A stretch of 64,000 bases of DNA from Legionella santicrucis (GCF_001468135.1 NZ_LNYU01000054.1:170516-234515); one strand, 5' to 3'. Counted from the first letter of the stretch, positions 8,761 through 17,105 are shown. Program-made: numbers and translations. The notes: a model not told the origin generated them from the sequence alone.

Positions 8761-9329
8761 AACTTTATTTTAATTCATTCAATAATACCAAAATAAAAAG
8801 TATTAGTGAGTTAGAAAATACAATAAAAAATGATTTAGAAGCACGTATAGAAGCTCCAGTTTCAGTTAAAATTTATCTTTTGGAACAAGCAAAACACTAC
8901 GCTGTATCACAAATACCGAAAGGTGAGTGCATTGACCATCTCGATGTTGAATGCTCTGTCTATTTGGTTGAGCCATCATTTCTTAGTGTTCAAAACGAGT
9001 TAGTGGAAGAAAGATTGTATTCTAACCTATTAAAATCAAATTGCTTGGTGACTAATCAACCCGATTGGGGAAGCATACAAATTGCGTATAAAGGAAAAAA
9101 GATTAATCAAGAAGGCTTATTAAAATACCTTGTTTCCTTTAGAAATCATAACGAGTTTCATGAACAATGTATTGAACGGATTTTTGTGGATATTATGAAC
9201 TGTTGCAAACCGGAAATATTATCAATCTATGGACGTTATACTCGGCGAGGAGGATTGGATATTAACCCCTATCGCTCCACAGAAAATAGTCCTTTTGGTA
9301 GAGAAAATATCCGGTTGGTCCGTCAATAA
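8473..9329 (+). pseudogene. queF: NADPH-dependent 7-cyano-7-deazaguanine reductase QueF, frameshifted
   Basis: QueF reduces preQ0 to preQ1 in queuosine tRNA modification. The start at ATG 8473 has its own GGAG 9 bases upstream, inside the MerR frame. The N-terminal part (YQSVNESELGKKSDYDSTY, IPRAGKRQEIGI) is in one frame; the rest (FVGFDCWNHYEVSWL, the catalytic-Cys motif KSNCLVTNQPDWGS, FHEQCIERIF, RYTRRGGLDINP) is in another. Adding one C to the C5 run at about 8618-8622 joins the halves into a full-length unimodular-type QueF of ~286 residues. Either the gene is disrupted or a base was missed in the homopolymer. Confidence 0.85.
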
Positions 9330-9336
9330 TAGCGCT

Positions 9337-10287
9337 TTATTGTTCTATCCAAGCTCTTAATTTTCCAGCAAATCGGCCTTGTCGACACAGTGTTATTGAT
9401 GCGATGGGGTCGATGCTTTTAATTAGGCGATACTCGCCCAACACCGCATGTATAGCCCAACATTGTTCAATAATTGCAATGATCTCAAGCAAATGCGCAG
9501 AGGACTCTATCGAGAGCCAGTTTTTAAAACAATCCTCCTGTAATTTCTTATATTGACTGCTTGGTAGTTTTAAATGTTCTGTTGCACGATACAAACAATT
9601 AACGAATGAGAAAAAAGGATGAGTAATAACAACTTCCCCTAAATCAATCAGCGTGGTTTGATGAGTATTGAGATTCACTAAGATATTTTTATCATGAAAA
9701 TCGGCATGGCCAAAAGTATCAGGCACTTTGAAACTGGCTAATTGGTCACAAAGAATTTGTAATTTACTCTCTAAATTTTTTAATTGTTTTAATTCTTTTT
9801 GAGTTAATCCATCGCCAATTAATAACTCTTCTTCATTCATTAATTGGTTATAAAGTCTTGGCAATTGTTGCAGGCGCCAATCAGGGACGCCTAAATCAAG
9901 AAGGAGGTTTATTTTATCTGCTGAGTCTATCTGCAGCTTTGTGTAATGATGAATGGCATCAATTAAAAGGTTAGGTCTAAATTCCTGTTTAAAGACATCA
10001 TGTAAAGGAATGCCAGCATCTTGCATTAAAAAACAGTTTAGTTCCTGATTATGAGCCAAGATTTGCGGAACAGGAGCATTGAATTGTTGCTGCAATAGCT
10101 GAATGACGTTGGTTTCTAATGACAATGCAGAAGGAACCTTCTTCAAATAAACCAATCCAAAGTTCGTTTGAAAGCGACACACTTCTGACCAAGCTGTATC
10201 GAGAATTATTTCGGGCTTGGTGGGTTCAATTTGAAATCCTAAATTGTTTAAGGCACTAAGTGCCCATTCTATGTGAGGATTCTTCAT
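9337..10287 (-). CDS. APH-like phosphotransferase (paralogue of 15649-16626)
   Basis: A 316-residue APH/choline-kinase-fold protein. The catalytic loop reads FGHADFHDKNILVN, with His and Asp-x-x-x-x-Asn in place, and the metal site is LIDLGE instead of the usual IDWE/IDFG. The motif PDWRLQQLPRLYNQLM and the DFHDKN loop are shared with the protein at 15649-16626, so the two form a paralogous pair within 6 kb. Its ATG overlaps the stop of the GNAT-APH gene by 4 bases (ATGA), so they are translationally coupled. Substrate unknown. Confidence 0.87.
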   Translation of the reverse strand: MKNPHIEWALSALNNLGFQIEPTKPEIILDTAWSEVCRFQTNFGLVYLKKVPSALSLETNVIQLLQQQFNAPVPQILAHNQELNCFLMQDAGIPLHDVFKQEFRPNLLIDAIHHYTKLQIDSADKINLLLDLGVPDWRLQQLPRLYNQLMNEEELLIGDGLTQKELKQLKNLESKLQILCDQLASFKVPDTFGHADFHDKNILVNLNTHQTTLIDLGEVVITHPFFSFVNCLYRATEHLKLPSSQYKKLQEDCFKNWLSIESSAHLLEIIAIIEQCWAIHAVLGEYRLIKSIDPIASITLCRQGRFAGKLRAWIEQ

Positions 10288-11726
10288 GATAGTTTCCTAT
10301 GATCCTCGATCACTTCATGAATTGTGCGCAATGCTCTTTTTGCTTCAAAATTCATCTCTGTTTGTTGATTCACAAGGTACATCATTGATTTCCATAAAGC
10401 CCAGGCACGTCCTCGTTCCCAAGTCTTTGAGTCAAGTTCTAGTGTTTCTAAAAAAATGCTCCGACTTTTTCCTTCAAATAGTGTCCAGGCAATAGCAAGA
10501 TCGCAAGCAGGATCGCCGATTGCGAGTTGGCCAAAATCGATAACCGCACTTAATTTTCCTTGAGAAAGCAATAAATTGCCAACACTCACATCACCATGGA
10601 CCCATACTGGTGGATTTTGCCATGAGGTGGAGAGTGCTTTTTCCCAAACTTGTGTTGCAGAATGAAAATCTATATTGTCCTTCAAATTTTCGATGGCTTT
10701 GTGTGTCTCTGAATCATAAACTGCTAAATCACCACCACGATAAAAACTCTGGGGCCCAGCAAGAGGACCGCCTATTGAATTGATGCTCTGGAGCGCTTTA
10801 AGAAATAGAGCTAAATCATGTGCAAATTCAGGTAAATCATTAATGGGAGTAACCGCTGCTGTTTCTCCAGGAAGCCAATGATTAATGGACCACTTCCAAG
10901 GATACAGGGTACTGGGTTTTCCCATCGCAAGCGGTGCGGGTATCGGAAGAGGAAGATGTGGGGCCAATTGGGGTAACCATGCTTGCTCTTTTTCCACTTG
11001 TCCTGCGTATTCGGCGCTGCTTGGCATACGAATGAGCATTTCTGTACCTAGGTGAAAGGTTCTATTGTCCCAACCGCTATTGTTTACAGCTTGAATAGGC
11101 AGATGACTCCACTGTGGAAATTGCTGAGCAATGAGCTCGCGCACTAAGCTTTCAGTAATATTCATGGGTTGTGTATTTGTCATTGGTACACCATAAAATC
11201 GATATTCTACTTCATCAAGCAACTTGCCTGATTCACTTGTTTTGATGTATTCATCTTGAATGATGCCACCCATTTTTTCGGCAAGTTTGCGACTTGGGAT
11301 ATTATGTCTTACAACTGGATATTTTAGATAATCATAAACAAGATTAGTTTCAGCCCATGTTTTTAATAAATTAATTGTTTCAAAACCATAGTGAAATCCA
11401 TGAGCACTTTTCTTTAACCAAATACCTAATTCGGGTGTTTTCGTATTCGCTTGGTGCAGGCAGGCATATCCTAAAAAAGCTTGGTTTTCTTCGTTTAAAA
11501 TGACTAATGCGATTTCAGTGCCTTCCTGCATTTTGATTTGTTGTTCAGAAATATGCTGGTTAATTTCTTCTTGAGTTTTCGGAGCACTTGGCCACATATG
11601 TTCTGTAATTTCAGCGGTAAATTCTTTGCACAACTCTTCGGCATAGTTTAGTGAAATAGGGATTAACTGAAGTCGTTCGGATTTCAGGGCGAGATGCAGA
11701 TAGTTGGGCATAGAATATTTACTCAT
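10284..11726 (-). CDS. Bifunctional GNAT acetyltransferase - aminoglycoside phosphotransferase fusion
   Basis: About 480 residues from ATG 11726; a TTG extension to 11819 is possible but unlikely. Residues ~5-185 are a RimJ/RimL-type GNAT (LKSERLQLIPIS, GYACLHQ, PVVRHNIPSRKLAEKMGG). Residues ~195-480 are an APH domain with VWVHGDVSVGNLLLS as catalytic loop and AVIDFGQLAIGDPACDLA as metal site, close to APH(2'')-like proteins. The layout recalls the AAC(6')/APH(2'') enzymes of Gram-positive bacteria, but the GNAT here is of ribosomal-protein type, so a drug role is only a suggestion. The gene is divergent from the shikimate-kinase/LuxR gene. Confidence 0.85.
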   Translation of the reverse strand: MSKYSMPNYLHLALKSERLQLIPISLNYAEELCKEFTAEITEHMWPSAPKTQEEINQHISEQQIKMQEGTEIALVILNEENQAFLGYACLHQANTKTPELGIWLKKSAHGFHYGFETINLLKTWAETNLVYDYLKYPVVRHNIPSRKLAEKMGGIIQDEYIKTSESGKLLDEVEYRFYGVPMTNTQPMNITESLVRELIAQQFPQWSHLPIQAVNNSGWDNRTFHLGTEMLIRMPSSAEYAGQVEKEQAWLPQLAPHLPLPIPAPLAMGKPSTLYPWKWSINHWLPGETAAVTPINDLPEFAHDLALFLKALQSINSIGGPLAGPQSFYRGGDLAVYDSETHKAIENLKDNIDFHSATQVWEKALSTSWQNPPVWVHGDVSVGNLLLSQGKLSAVIDFGQLAIGDPACDLAIAWTLFEGKSRSIFLETLELDSKTWERGRAWALWKSMMYLVNQQTEMNFEAKRALRTIHEVIEDHRKLS

Positions 11727-11858
11727 AGAAATTGTTAGCAATGTTTTGCTTGTTATCTTATCAATCAGTGTACTCTCAAGTGAATGCTTGGAAGAAAAAA
11801 ATACTGCTATTTTTCCCAAAATTAATTTTTCTGTTAGATTAGAATAATAATCCTATAC

Positions 11859-11885
11859 TCAATACTCACGTAGTTCTACGTATTG
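11859..11885. promoter_or_regulatory. Palindrome in the divergent promoter region (candidate operator)
   Basis: The core ACGTAGTTCTACGT (11868-11881) is a perfect 6-2-6 inverted repeat, flanked by CAATA on the left and ATTG on the right, which extend an imperfect symmetry. It lies between the GNAT-APH gene and the shikimate-kinase/LuxR gene, so it could bind the LuxR-type product. No binding data can be read from sequence. Confidence 0.4.
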
Positions 11886-11945
11886 ATGCATCTTATGGTC
11901 TATTTGTATAATTATTACATCATTTAGTTTTAGGAGATAGTAAGA

Positions 11946-12725
11946 ATGAATCAACCTCAACGAATTTTTATTGTTGGTCATCATGGTGCGGGTAAAGGAT
12001 TATTAGCAAAGTCTGTGTCTCAATCATTAGGGTGGCGATTTGTCGATGCGGATTTGGGGTTAGAGTTCCATGTTGGACGACATGTGTGGGAAATACTTGG
12101 AGGCCCTGGGAGTGATGCTTTTTATGAATGTCAGTTTGATATATTAACTTCCCTTTGCACCCAAGAGCATATCATTGTGACAACGGATTCCAGCGTTGTT
12201 TTGTCATTAAAAAATCGTCAGTTATTGCACGATGAAATGACTGTATTTTTGGATGTGAGTACTCCGGTCCAAATCGATCGTACTGCACGCAATACTACAA
12301 GTTTATTGCCTATACCAAGTTTGAGCGATTTTTTTGAGCAACTACATGATGAGCGAGATAATTTATATAAAGAGGTTGCTACACTCACTATGCATGGTGA
12401 TGATGGGAAATTAGAGGAGCATACACGTTGTATTGTGACGGCTGTGGTGGGGAATGAAGAAATGTTACCCCAAAAAAACCTAACATCAATTTTGGAGAAA
12501 AAAGATTTTACTTTATACCATAAGGAATTTCACACGAAAGTTGAGCTAACTGAACAACAAGCCATATACCTGAAGTTGTTGGCACAAGGAAAAACAGCTA
12601 AAGAAATTGCGCGTGAAACTCATGTTTCTTACAGAACAGTTGAAGGAATGATTGCTAAATTGATGGAGTCCTTAGGATGTTCTTCCAGTAAAGAACTAAT
12701 TGCTTTATTTCATGAACAACCATGA
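11946..12725 (+). CDS. Degenerate shikimate-kinase-like domain fused to a LuxR-type HTH
   Basis: A 259-residue protein; TAGGAGATAG precedes the ATG. Residues ~7-165 follow shikimate kinase: P-loop GHHGAGKG, then WRFVDADLGLE with the conserved Asp. Key catalytic features are lost. The Walker A Ser/Thr is Gly, the GGG shikimate loop is replaced by TTDSS, and the Arg of the EEGFR motif is absent (DAFYE). Residues ~195-255 are a LuxR/FixJ HTH (LTEQQAIYLKLLAQGKTAKEIA, SYRTVEGMIAKLMESLG). This suggests a transcription factor that uses a dead kinase fold as ligand sensor, similar in principle to BzdR, which has the domains in the other order and another HTH. Confidence 0.8.
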   Translation: MNQPQRIFIVGHHGAGKGLLAKSVSQSLGWRFVDADLGLEFHVGRHVWEILGGPGSDAFYECQFDILTSLCTQEHIIVTTDSSVVLSLKNRQLLHDEMTVFLDVSTPVQIDRTARNTTSLLPIPSLSDFFEQLHDERDNLYKEVATLTMHGDDGKLEEHTRCIVTAVVGNEEMLPQKNLTSILEKKDFTLYHKEFHTKVELTEQQAIYLKLLAQGKTAKEIARETHVSYRTVEGMIAKLMESLGCSSSKELIALFHEQP

Positions 12726-12727
12726 TT

Positions 12728-13477
12728 CTAAATGCATTCGATTGGCTTAGCTAATAAATAACTTTTTCGCGTTATTGGCATCAATCGTTCAATGGCGTAG
12801 CGCAGCATGGTTCTTGGCATTCGATAAGCATGGCTATCTAAAAATTCGATGAGGATAGCTTGGTTACGTTTTCCTACTTCTCGTAACATCCAGCCTACGG
12901 CCTTATGAATTAAATCATGATCGTCGCATAGCAGTTTTTCTGCAAGTTTAAGAGTGCAATCAAAATGATTATTTCGAATAAAATACCAAGTGGCGACAAT
13001 GGCGATACGTTTTTCCCAAAGGTTAGTGCTTTCTGCAAGGGTGAAGAGGAGTGTTTTGTCCTTATCTAATAAATGCGCCCCAACAATCCAATGGGCTGAA
13101 GCGTCAACCAAATTCCAGTTATTAATCTGATTGATATGAGTTAAATAAAATTGAAAAATCGTTTGCTTGAGGTCTATATCTCCTTTTTGATAATGAGTTA
13201 CTAACATTAATAGCGCTAATAAGCGTTCTTCATTAATAGATGAATACAACAACTCTTGTAACAAAGAAAAGGGTAATACGGTTTGATAACGTTTGGCGAC
13301 TTTTCTTAATTCAGGGACGCTTACACCTATAAATTGGTCATGCTCTGCATAATCTCCCGGCCCCGTTTTATAATAGATTGTTTTTGGCTGCGAATAAGGC
13401 TTTTTAAGTAACTCGAGCTCGCTTCTAAGTGTTTTGAGTGACTCCATCATTTCGGTTTTATTTAGAGTTGTTGTCAT
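12728..13477 (-). CDS. alkD: DNA alkylation repair protein, AlkD family
   Basis: A 249-residue all-helical HEAT-like protein of usual length. AlkD-type glycosylases excise 3- and 7-alkylated purines without base flipping. The active-site region INNWNLVDASAHWIVG contains the conserved Trp and catalytic Asp, and KRIAIVATWYFIRNNHF and HKAVGWMLREVGKRN are family signatures. It is the last gene of a minus-strand unit (VOC, EVE, GyrI-like, AlkD) and ends 2 bases from the convergent LuxR-fusion gene. Confidence 0.92.
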   Translation of the reverse strand: MTTTLNKTEMMESLKTLRSELELLKKPYSQPKTIYYKTGPGDYAEHDQFIGVSVPELRKVAKRYQTVLPFSLLQELLYSSINEERLLALLMLVTHYQKGDIDLKQTIFQFYLTHINQINNWNLVDASAHWIVGAHLLDKDKTLLFTLAESTNLWEKRIAIVATWYFIRNNHFDCTLKLAEKLLCDDHDLIHKAVGWMLREVGKRNQAILIEFLDSHAYRMPRTMLRYAIERLMPITRKSYLLAKPIECI

Positions 13478-13496
13478 AGTTAATATCTTATGTTAG

Positions 13497-13955
13497 TTAT
13501 TTTATGCCTATGTATACTGCACTTTCATGAGGCGTTTTATAGAGCTCAAAATCAGTGAGGTAGATTCTTTCGTATTTTGGCTTTTCATTAAAATAGCTCC
13601 AAATAGTTTGCCAGGCATTAATGATTGCTGAGGGATTAGGCCCAATTGCTTTAAAAACCAGATAGTTGCCCGCGTTTATAGTGACTCTATCCAAGTGCGT
13701 AGCTTTGGATTCATTCACAATTCCTATCCCAGCAGTAACTGTATAGTACCCTGATGAGTCGGACTCATAATGGTGATACACGCCATAAACGGGGCTATCT
13801 TGTTGTGTTTTGATTTTTGAATCAAGAAATTGCTCCCAAAGATGAGGTATTCGTGCAGTTTTGGGATTAAAATCCTCTTCATTTTTTGTTCTTACACTCA
13901 TTCCAGTTACTTTAAATTCTTGAATCTGGGTCAATTGGGGTATAATAACAGTCAT
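13497..13955 (-). CDS. GyrI-like / AraC-effector-binding domain protein
   Basis: About 152 residues from ATG 13955, which has GGAG at good spacing; the upstream ATG at 13967 would include that site. The protein is a stand-alone SOUL/GyrI-like ligand-binding domain: IQEFKVTGMSVRT at the N-terminus, PVYGVYHHYESDSSGYYTVTAGI in the middle, and a C-terminal strand YERIYLTDFELY. Such proteins bind or hydrolyse small hydrophobic or cytotoxic compounds, or act as effector modules. It is followed 19 bases later by alkD. Confidence 0.85.
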   Translation of the reverse strand: MTVIIPQLTQIQEFKVTGMSVRTKNEEDFNPKTARIPHLWEQFLDSKIKTQQDSPVYGVYHHYESDSSGYYTVTAGIGIVNESKATHLDRVTINAGNYLVFKAIGPNPSAIINAWQTIWSYFNEKPKYERIYLTDFELYKTPHESAVYIGIK

Positions 13956-13978
13956 ATAAGGCTCCAAAGTAGAAGTTT

Positions 13979-14407
13979 TTAATTAATATAAGCCTGCATG
14001 GCATTGGCAATGATGCGTTTATCCGCTTCACTGATTTTTAATAGGCCAAAACGAAATGGGTATCCCCAATTCTTGGTATTTTTTGTCAATTCGAGCGATT
14101 CAATAAGCGTGTGTATCGAAACATCAATCTTTTTATTGGCCCAAAGTACATTTCGTCGAAATGGATGAAAACCATTACCCATATCCACTTGATAGGGCTC
14201 ACCTGGTAGAACGATTCTAATTGCCGTAAATGCTTGCAGTTTTTCAATGCCTTTAAAGTGCAGCGTCGGCGAGTAATAAATGATGCAATCGTCCGCTTTT
14301 ATTCTCTTTAGAGGTGCAAGTTTACCGTAGCAAACTTGCATAAACCCTCCTTCCACTCCAATTTGCACGTGGGACGCGCAGGCGACAGCCAGCCAGTTTT
14401 GGTTCAT
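13979..14407 (-). CDS. EVE-domain protein
   Basis: A 142-residue protein matching the EVE fold (PUA-related) from its first residues NWLAVACASHVQIGVEGGFMQVCYGK through the aromatic-cage-like YYSPTLHF and GYPFRFGLLKIS. EVE domains read modified bases in DNA or RNA and are frequent in defence and modification gene sets. Its ATG overlaps the stop of the VOC gene by 4 bases. Confidence 0.88.
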   Translation of the reverse strand: MNQNWLAVACASHVQIGVEGGFMQVCYGKLAPLKRIKADDCIIYYSPTLHFKGIEKLQAFTAIRIVLPGEPYQVDMGNGFHPFRRNVLWANKKIDVSIHTLIESLELTKNTKNWGYPFRFGLLKISEADKRIIANAMQAYIN

Positions 14408-14778
14408 GATCCGTTCTTTGAAAAAAAGCGAATTCGATGACCATCTGGGTCGCAGGTTACAAACGTATAACCAAAATCCATCGGTGTTGGTTCTTGTATC
14501 ATTTTAAAATTCTTAGTTTGATAATTTCTAAAAAGTTCATCAACGGCTTGCTCATCGGGAACCAAAATAGCGAGTTCGCTACCGCCACCTAATGCAGTTG
14601 GTGCAGGTAACGCAGAATTTTGAGACCATAATCCCAATCGCAAACCGGATTTTAATAAAAACATGGCGTAATCAGGCTCAGTGTGGATAGGCTGAGCATT
14701 GAGCAATTCTGAGTAAAAATGAGTACTGTTTTCTATATTGCTCACATAAAATAGAACTAAATTGGGGTCGAATGTCAT
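14404..14778 (-). CDS. VOC-family (glyoxalase/bleomycin-resistance-like) protein
   Basis: A 124-residue VOC half-barrel pair: FYVSNIENSTHFYSELL at the start, a central LRLGLWSQN strand, and the terminal Glu-replaced strand FTVTCDPDGHRIRFF-like motif. VOC proteins bind metals and either catalyse isomerisation/dioxygenation or sequester drugs. It is first in the four-gene VOC-EVE-GyrI-AlkD unit, downstream of a WYL regulator and a TGACA-N5-TGTCA dyad. Confidence 0.87.
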   Translation of the reverse strand: MTFDPNLVLFYVSNIENSTHFYSELLNAQPIHTEPDYAMFLLKSGLRLGLWSQNSALPAPTALGGGSELAILVPDEQAVDELFRNYQTKNFKMIQEPTPMDFGYTFVTCDPDGHRIRFFSKNGS

Positions 14779-14831
14779 GATTTTTCCTGTTTTTTATTTC
14801 GCTAAATTCATTGGAGAATATAAAACATACG

Positions 14832-14853
14832 GATGACAGTTTTTGTCAGCATC
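14832..14853 (-). promoter_or_regulatory. Inverted repeat TGACA-N5-TGTCA upstream of the VOC unit
   Basis: A perfect dyad at 14834-14848 with partly symmetrical flanks (GA...ATC). It sits between the end of the WYL regulator gene and the VOC start, 56 bases upstream of the ATG. The position is right for the operator of the adjacent YafY-type WYL regulator. That the regulator binds it is inference. Confidence 0.5.
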
Positions 14854-14855
14854 AT

Positions 14856-15548
14856 TCAATAGGATTGGGGAATGTTATGTAGGGTGCGCCACTTCTTTAA
14901 AAGGGATTGTCGGCGTTCGGAATATTTTTGTTCTTTAATGGATAATTGAATAATTCTATCGGTTCTGAAGTGACGGAAGTCCTGCCTTAGTTCACACCAA
15001 CCCACCATGAGATGCACTTCATCAAAAAAGCCGAGCGCGATAGGCCAGAGTATTCGTGTCGAATGATTGTTTTGGAGATCTTGATATTCTAATTCGATTT
15101 TTCGTTCTAAACGTATCGCTTTGCGAATGAGAATAAGATCACTATCTTTACTTTCGGCACATTTTCCTGGGGGAACTAAGAGTCCTGAAGTTTCTAGTTG
15201 GTGTTTTAATTCAGTAGGAAGGACTGCTGAAATTTTTGCAAGCACATTTTGAGCTGCGATTTTAAGTTGAGTATCCGCTCGTTGTGCAACCCAACTTGAC
15301 CCTAGCACCATTGCCTCAATTTCATCATCTGAAAACATCAAAGGAGGCAACATAAAACCAGATTTAAGCACATAACCAACACCGGGCTCACCTTCAATGG
15401 GCGCGCCTAAGGATTGTAAGGTTATTATATCTCGGTACAGAGTGCGTAGGCTTACGCCTAATTCTTCTGAAAGTTTTTTGCCACTCACGGGTAATCGGTG
15501 ACGTCGTAATAATTGAATTAAATCAAACAAACGTTCAGTTCGGGACAA
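14856..15548 (-). CDS. YafY-type transcriptional regulator (HTH + WYL domain)
   Basis: A 230-residue protein. Residues ~5-55 are a DeoR-like HTH (RLFDLIQLLRRHRLPVSGKKLSEELGVSLRTLYRDI). Residues ~135-205 are the WYL domain, ending VGWCELRQDFRHFRTDRI, the usual signature. WYL proteins sense ligands, often nucleic acid or small molecules, and frequently control the VOC/GyrI-like genes beside them, as here. No regulatory ligand can be named. Confidence 0.9.
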   Translation of the reverse strand: MSRTERLFDLIQLLRRHRLPVSGKKLSEELGVSLRTLYRDIITLQSLGAPIEGEPGVGYVLKSGFMLPPLMFSDDEIEAMVLGSSWVAQRADTQLKIAAQNVLAKISAVLPTELKHQLETSGLLVPPGKCAESKDSDLILIRKAIRLERKIELEYQDLQNNHSTRILWPIALGFFDEVHLMVGWCELRQDFRHFRTDRIIQLSIKEQKYSERRQSLLKKWRTLHNIPQSY

Positions 15549-15648
15549 GATACTGCTGCCAAATTATGCCAGTAGTATATCATGAATACTTATAGAACTA
15601 ATAAGCTGCTTATTATGATTATTTCTAATAGTAACTTAATTTTTGGGA

Positions 15649-16626
15649 CTAATGGATGCCTTCAAGAAGTGCTTTAAAACCACCTGCTATCGGACTAGGT
15701 TGATTGGGATAATAGGCCTTGTAGGCCTGGCGATCCACACTGAGCATAAACTGGTTAGATGCGAGTATATTCCAAAATAGCCGGATCTGTTTGGCAACAA
15801 TGAATGCATTTAACAGTTGTTTTTCTGTCGCTAATCCTAGCCAATTTTCGAAGCAAGCATCTTGAAATTTCAGGTAGGTTGAATCACCTTCTGTTACTCC
15901 ATGGTGAGTAATCGATTGTTCTAAACAGGTCTGTAACGAAAAAAATGGATGAAGGATAGCGGTCTCGCCCCAATCAACAAAAGTCATTCTTTTAGTAATT
16001 GGATCAAGAAGAACATTTTTATCATGAAAATCGTGATAACCAATGGTTTCAGGAATCTTAAAGCTTGCTAATAATTTGCACTGTGCTGAAAATTTCGGGC
16101 TTAGGGCGTGTAGTGTTTGTAATTCTTTATCGGTGAGTCCCTCTGCTTTTAAAAAAGTAGTTTGCTTTAAGATGTGATCATAAAGAAAGGGTAATTGATT
16201 TAATCGCCAATCGGGTACACCAAGTTTGAGAAACGTAGCGATACACTCTTCAGATCTGCGTTGAATTGTGGCATATTGTTTTATTGCTTGGCATAATAGC
16301 TCTGGCTTGAAGTTGGTTTTAAGCGTTTGACGCAAAGAAATACCCGCATCCCTCATTAGAAAACAATGTAAATCCTCATTAATTTCAATTATATCGGGCA
16401 CATTGGCATGGAATTGGGATGACAATACTCGAATGATTTTGGGCTCATTAGATAGAAAAAAAGATGGTGGTGTTTGTTTTAAATAAAAATTCTCTGTTGA
16501 TGTTGCAAATCGGATCACATGAGACCACGGTGTTGACAATACAATTTCTGGCGAGCGCTCTATTGAGTAGCCATTAGAAACCAGGTAATCGGTTCCCCAT
16601 TTGAAAAGTGGTAGTAGATTATTCAT
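15649..16626 (-). CDS. APH-like phosphotransferase (paralogue of 9337-10287)
   Basis: A 325-residue APH-fold protein with catalytic loop IGYHDFHDKNVLLD and metal motif FVDWGETA. Long stretches parallel the protein at 9337-10287 (PDWRLNQLPFLYDH, EGLTDKELQ, LASFKIPETIG). The first His of the usual HGD loop reads YHD here, yet the Asp and Asn that coordinate metal remain. It is monocistronic on the minus strand. Substrate unknown. Confidence 0.86.
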   Translation of the reverse strand: MNNLLPLFKWGTDYLVSNGYSIERSPEIVLSTPWSHVIRFATSTENFYLKQTPPSFFLSNEPKIIRVLSSQFHANVPDIIEINEDLHCFLMRDAGISLRQTLKTNFKPELLCQAIKQYATIQRRSEECIATFLKLGVPDWRLNQLPFLYDHILKQTTFLKAEGLTDKELQTLHALSPKFSAQCKLLASFKIPETIGYHDFHDKNVLLDPITKRMTFVDWGETAILHPFFSLQTCLEQSITHHGVTEGDSTYLKFQDACFENWLGLATEKQLLNAFIVAKQIRLFWNILASNQFMLSVDRQAYKAYYPNQPSPIAGGFKALLEGIH

Positions 16627-16782
16627 TTTTGGAAGTTAAAATGCATAAAAAATGACGAGAAAAATATAAGTCTTACTTAACATAAAAAACTTCCCTTTAA
16701 ATAGTTACCCAGAGAATATTATACATAAAAAAGCGAGTCTCAATAGAATAGTAAAAGCAGGATAAAATAATGGAACAGCAAG

Positions 16783-17079
16783 ATGATTTACCTATATCCG
16801 GGGTATAAACAAAAGGATAATGGATTAATTCTTAGTTTGCTTATTCAACCCGGCGCCAAATGCAATCAAGTAGTAGGTGCTGTTGGAGGGGAACTCAAGA
16901 TAAAAATCGCGGCACCTTCTATTGAAGATAAAGCCAACATGGAATTAGTGCGATACCTGTCTGTCTTATTCAAAGTCCCTAAAAGTCAAATTTAAATAAA
17001 GAGAGGCCTTCAGTCTCGACACAAGATCATTGAAGTCATTGGTTGTGGTGTTGATGCTCTCCAGTGGTGTAAAATTTAA
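16783..17079 (+). pseudogene. DUF167 (YggU-like) gene with an in-frame stop
   Basis: Residues 1-70 read as a DUF167 protein (LSLLIQPGAKCNQVVGAVGGELKIKIAAPSIEDKANMELVRYLS), then TAA at 16993 interrupts. The same frame continues after it with IKRGLQSRHKIIEVIGCGVD, the normal C-terminus of the family, to a stop at 17079. A single sense-to-stop change would explain this. The first methionine may also be upstream (ATG 16770, different frame). Function of the family is unknown. Confidence 0.75.
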
Positions 17080-17105
17080 AGAATGATTTTAAATAATGAG
17101 CCTAA

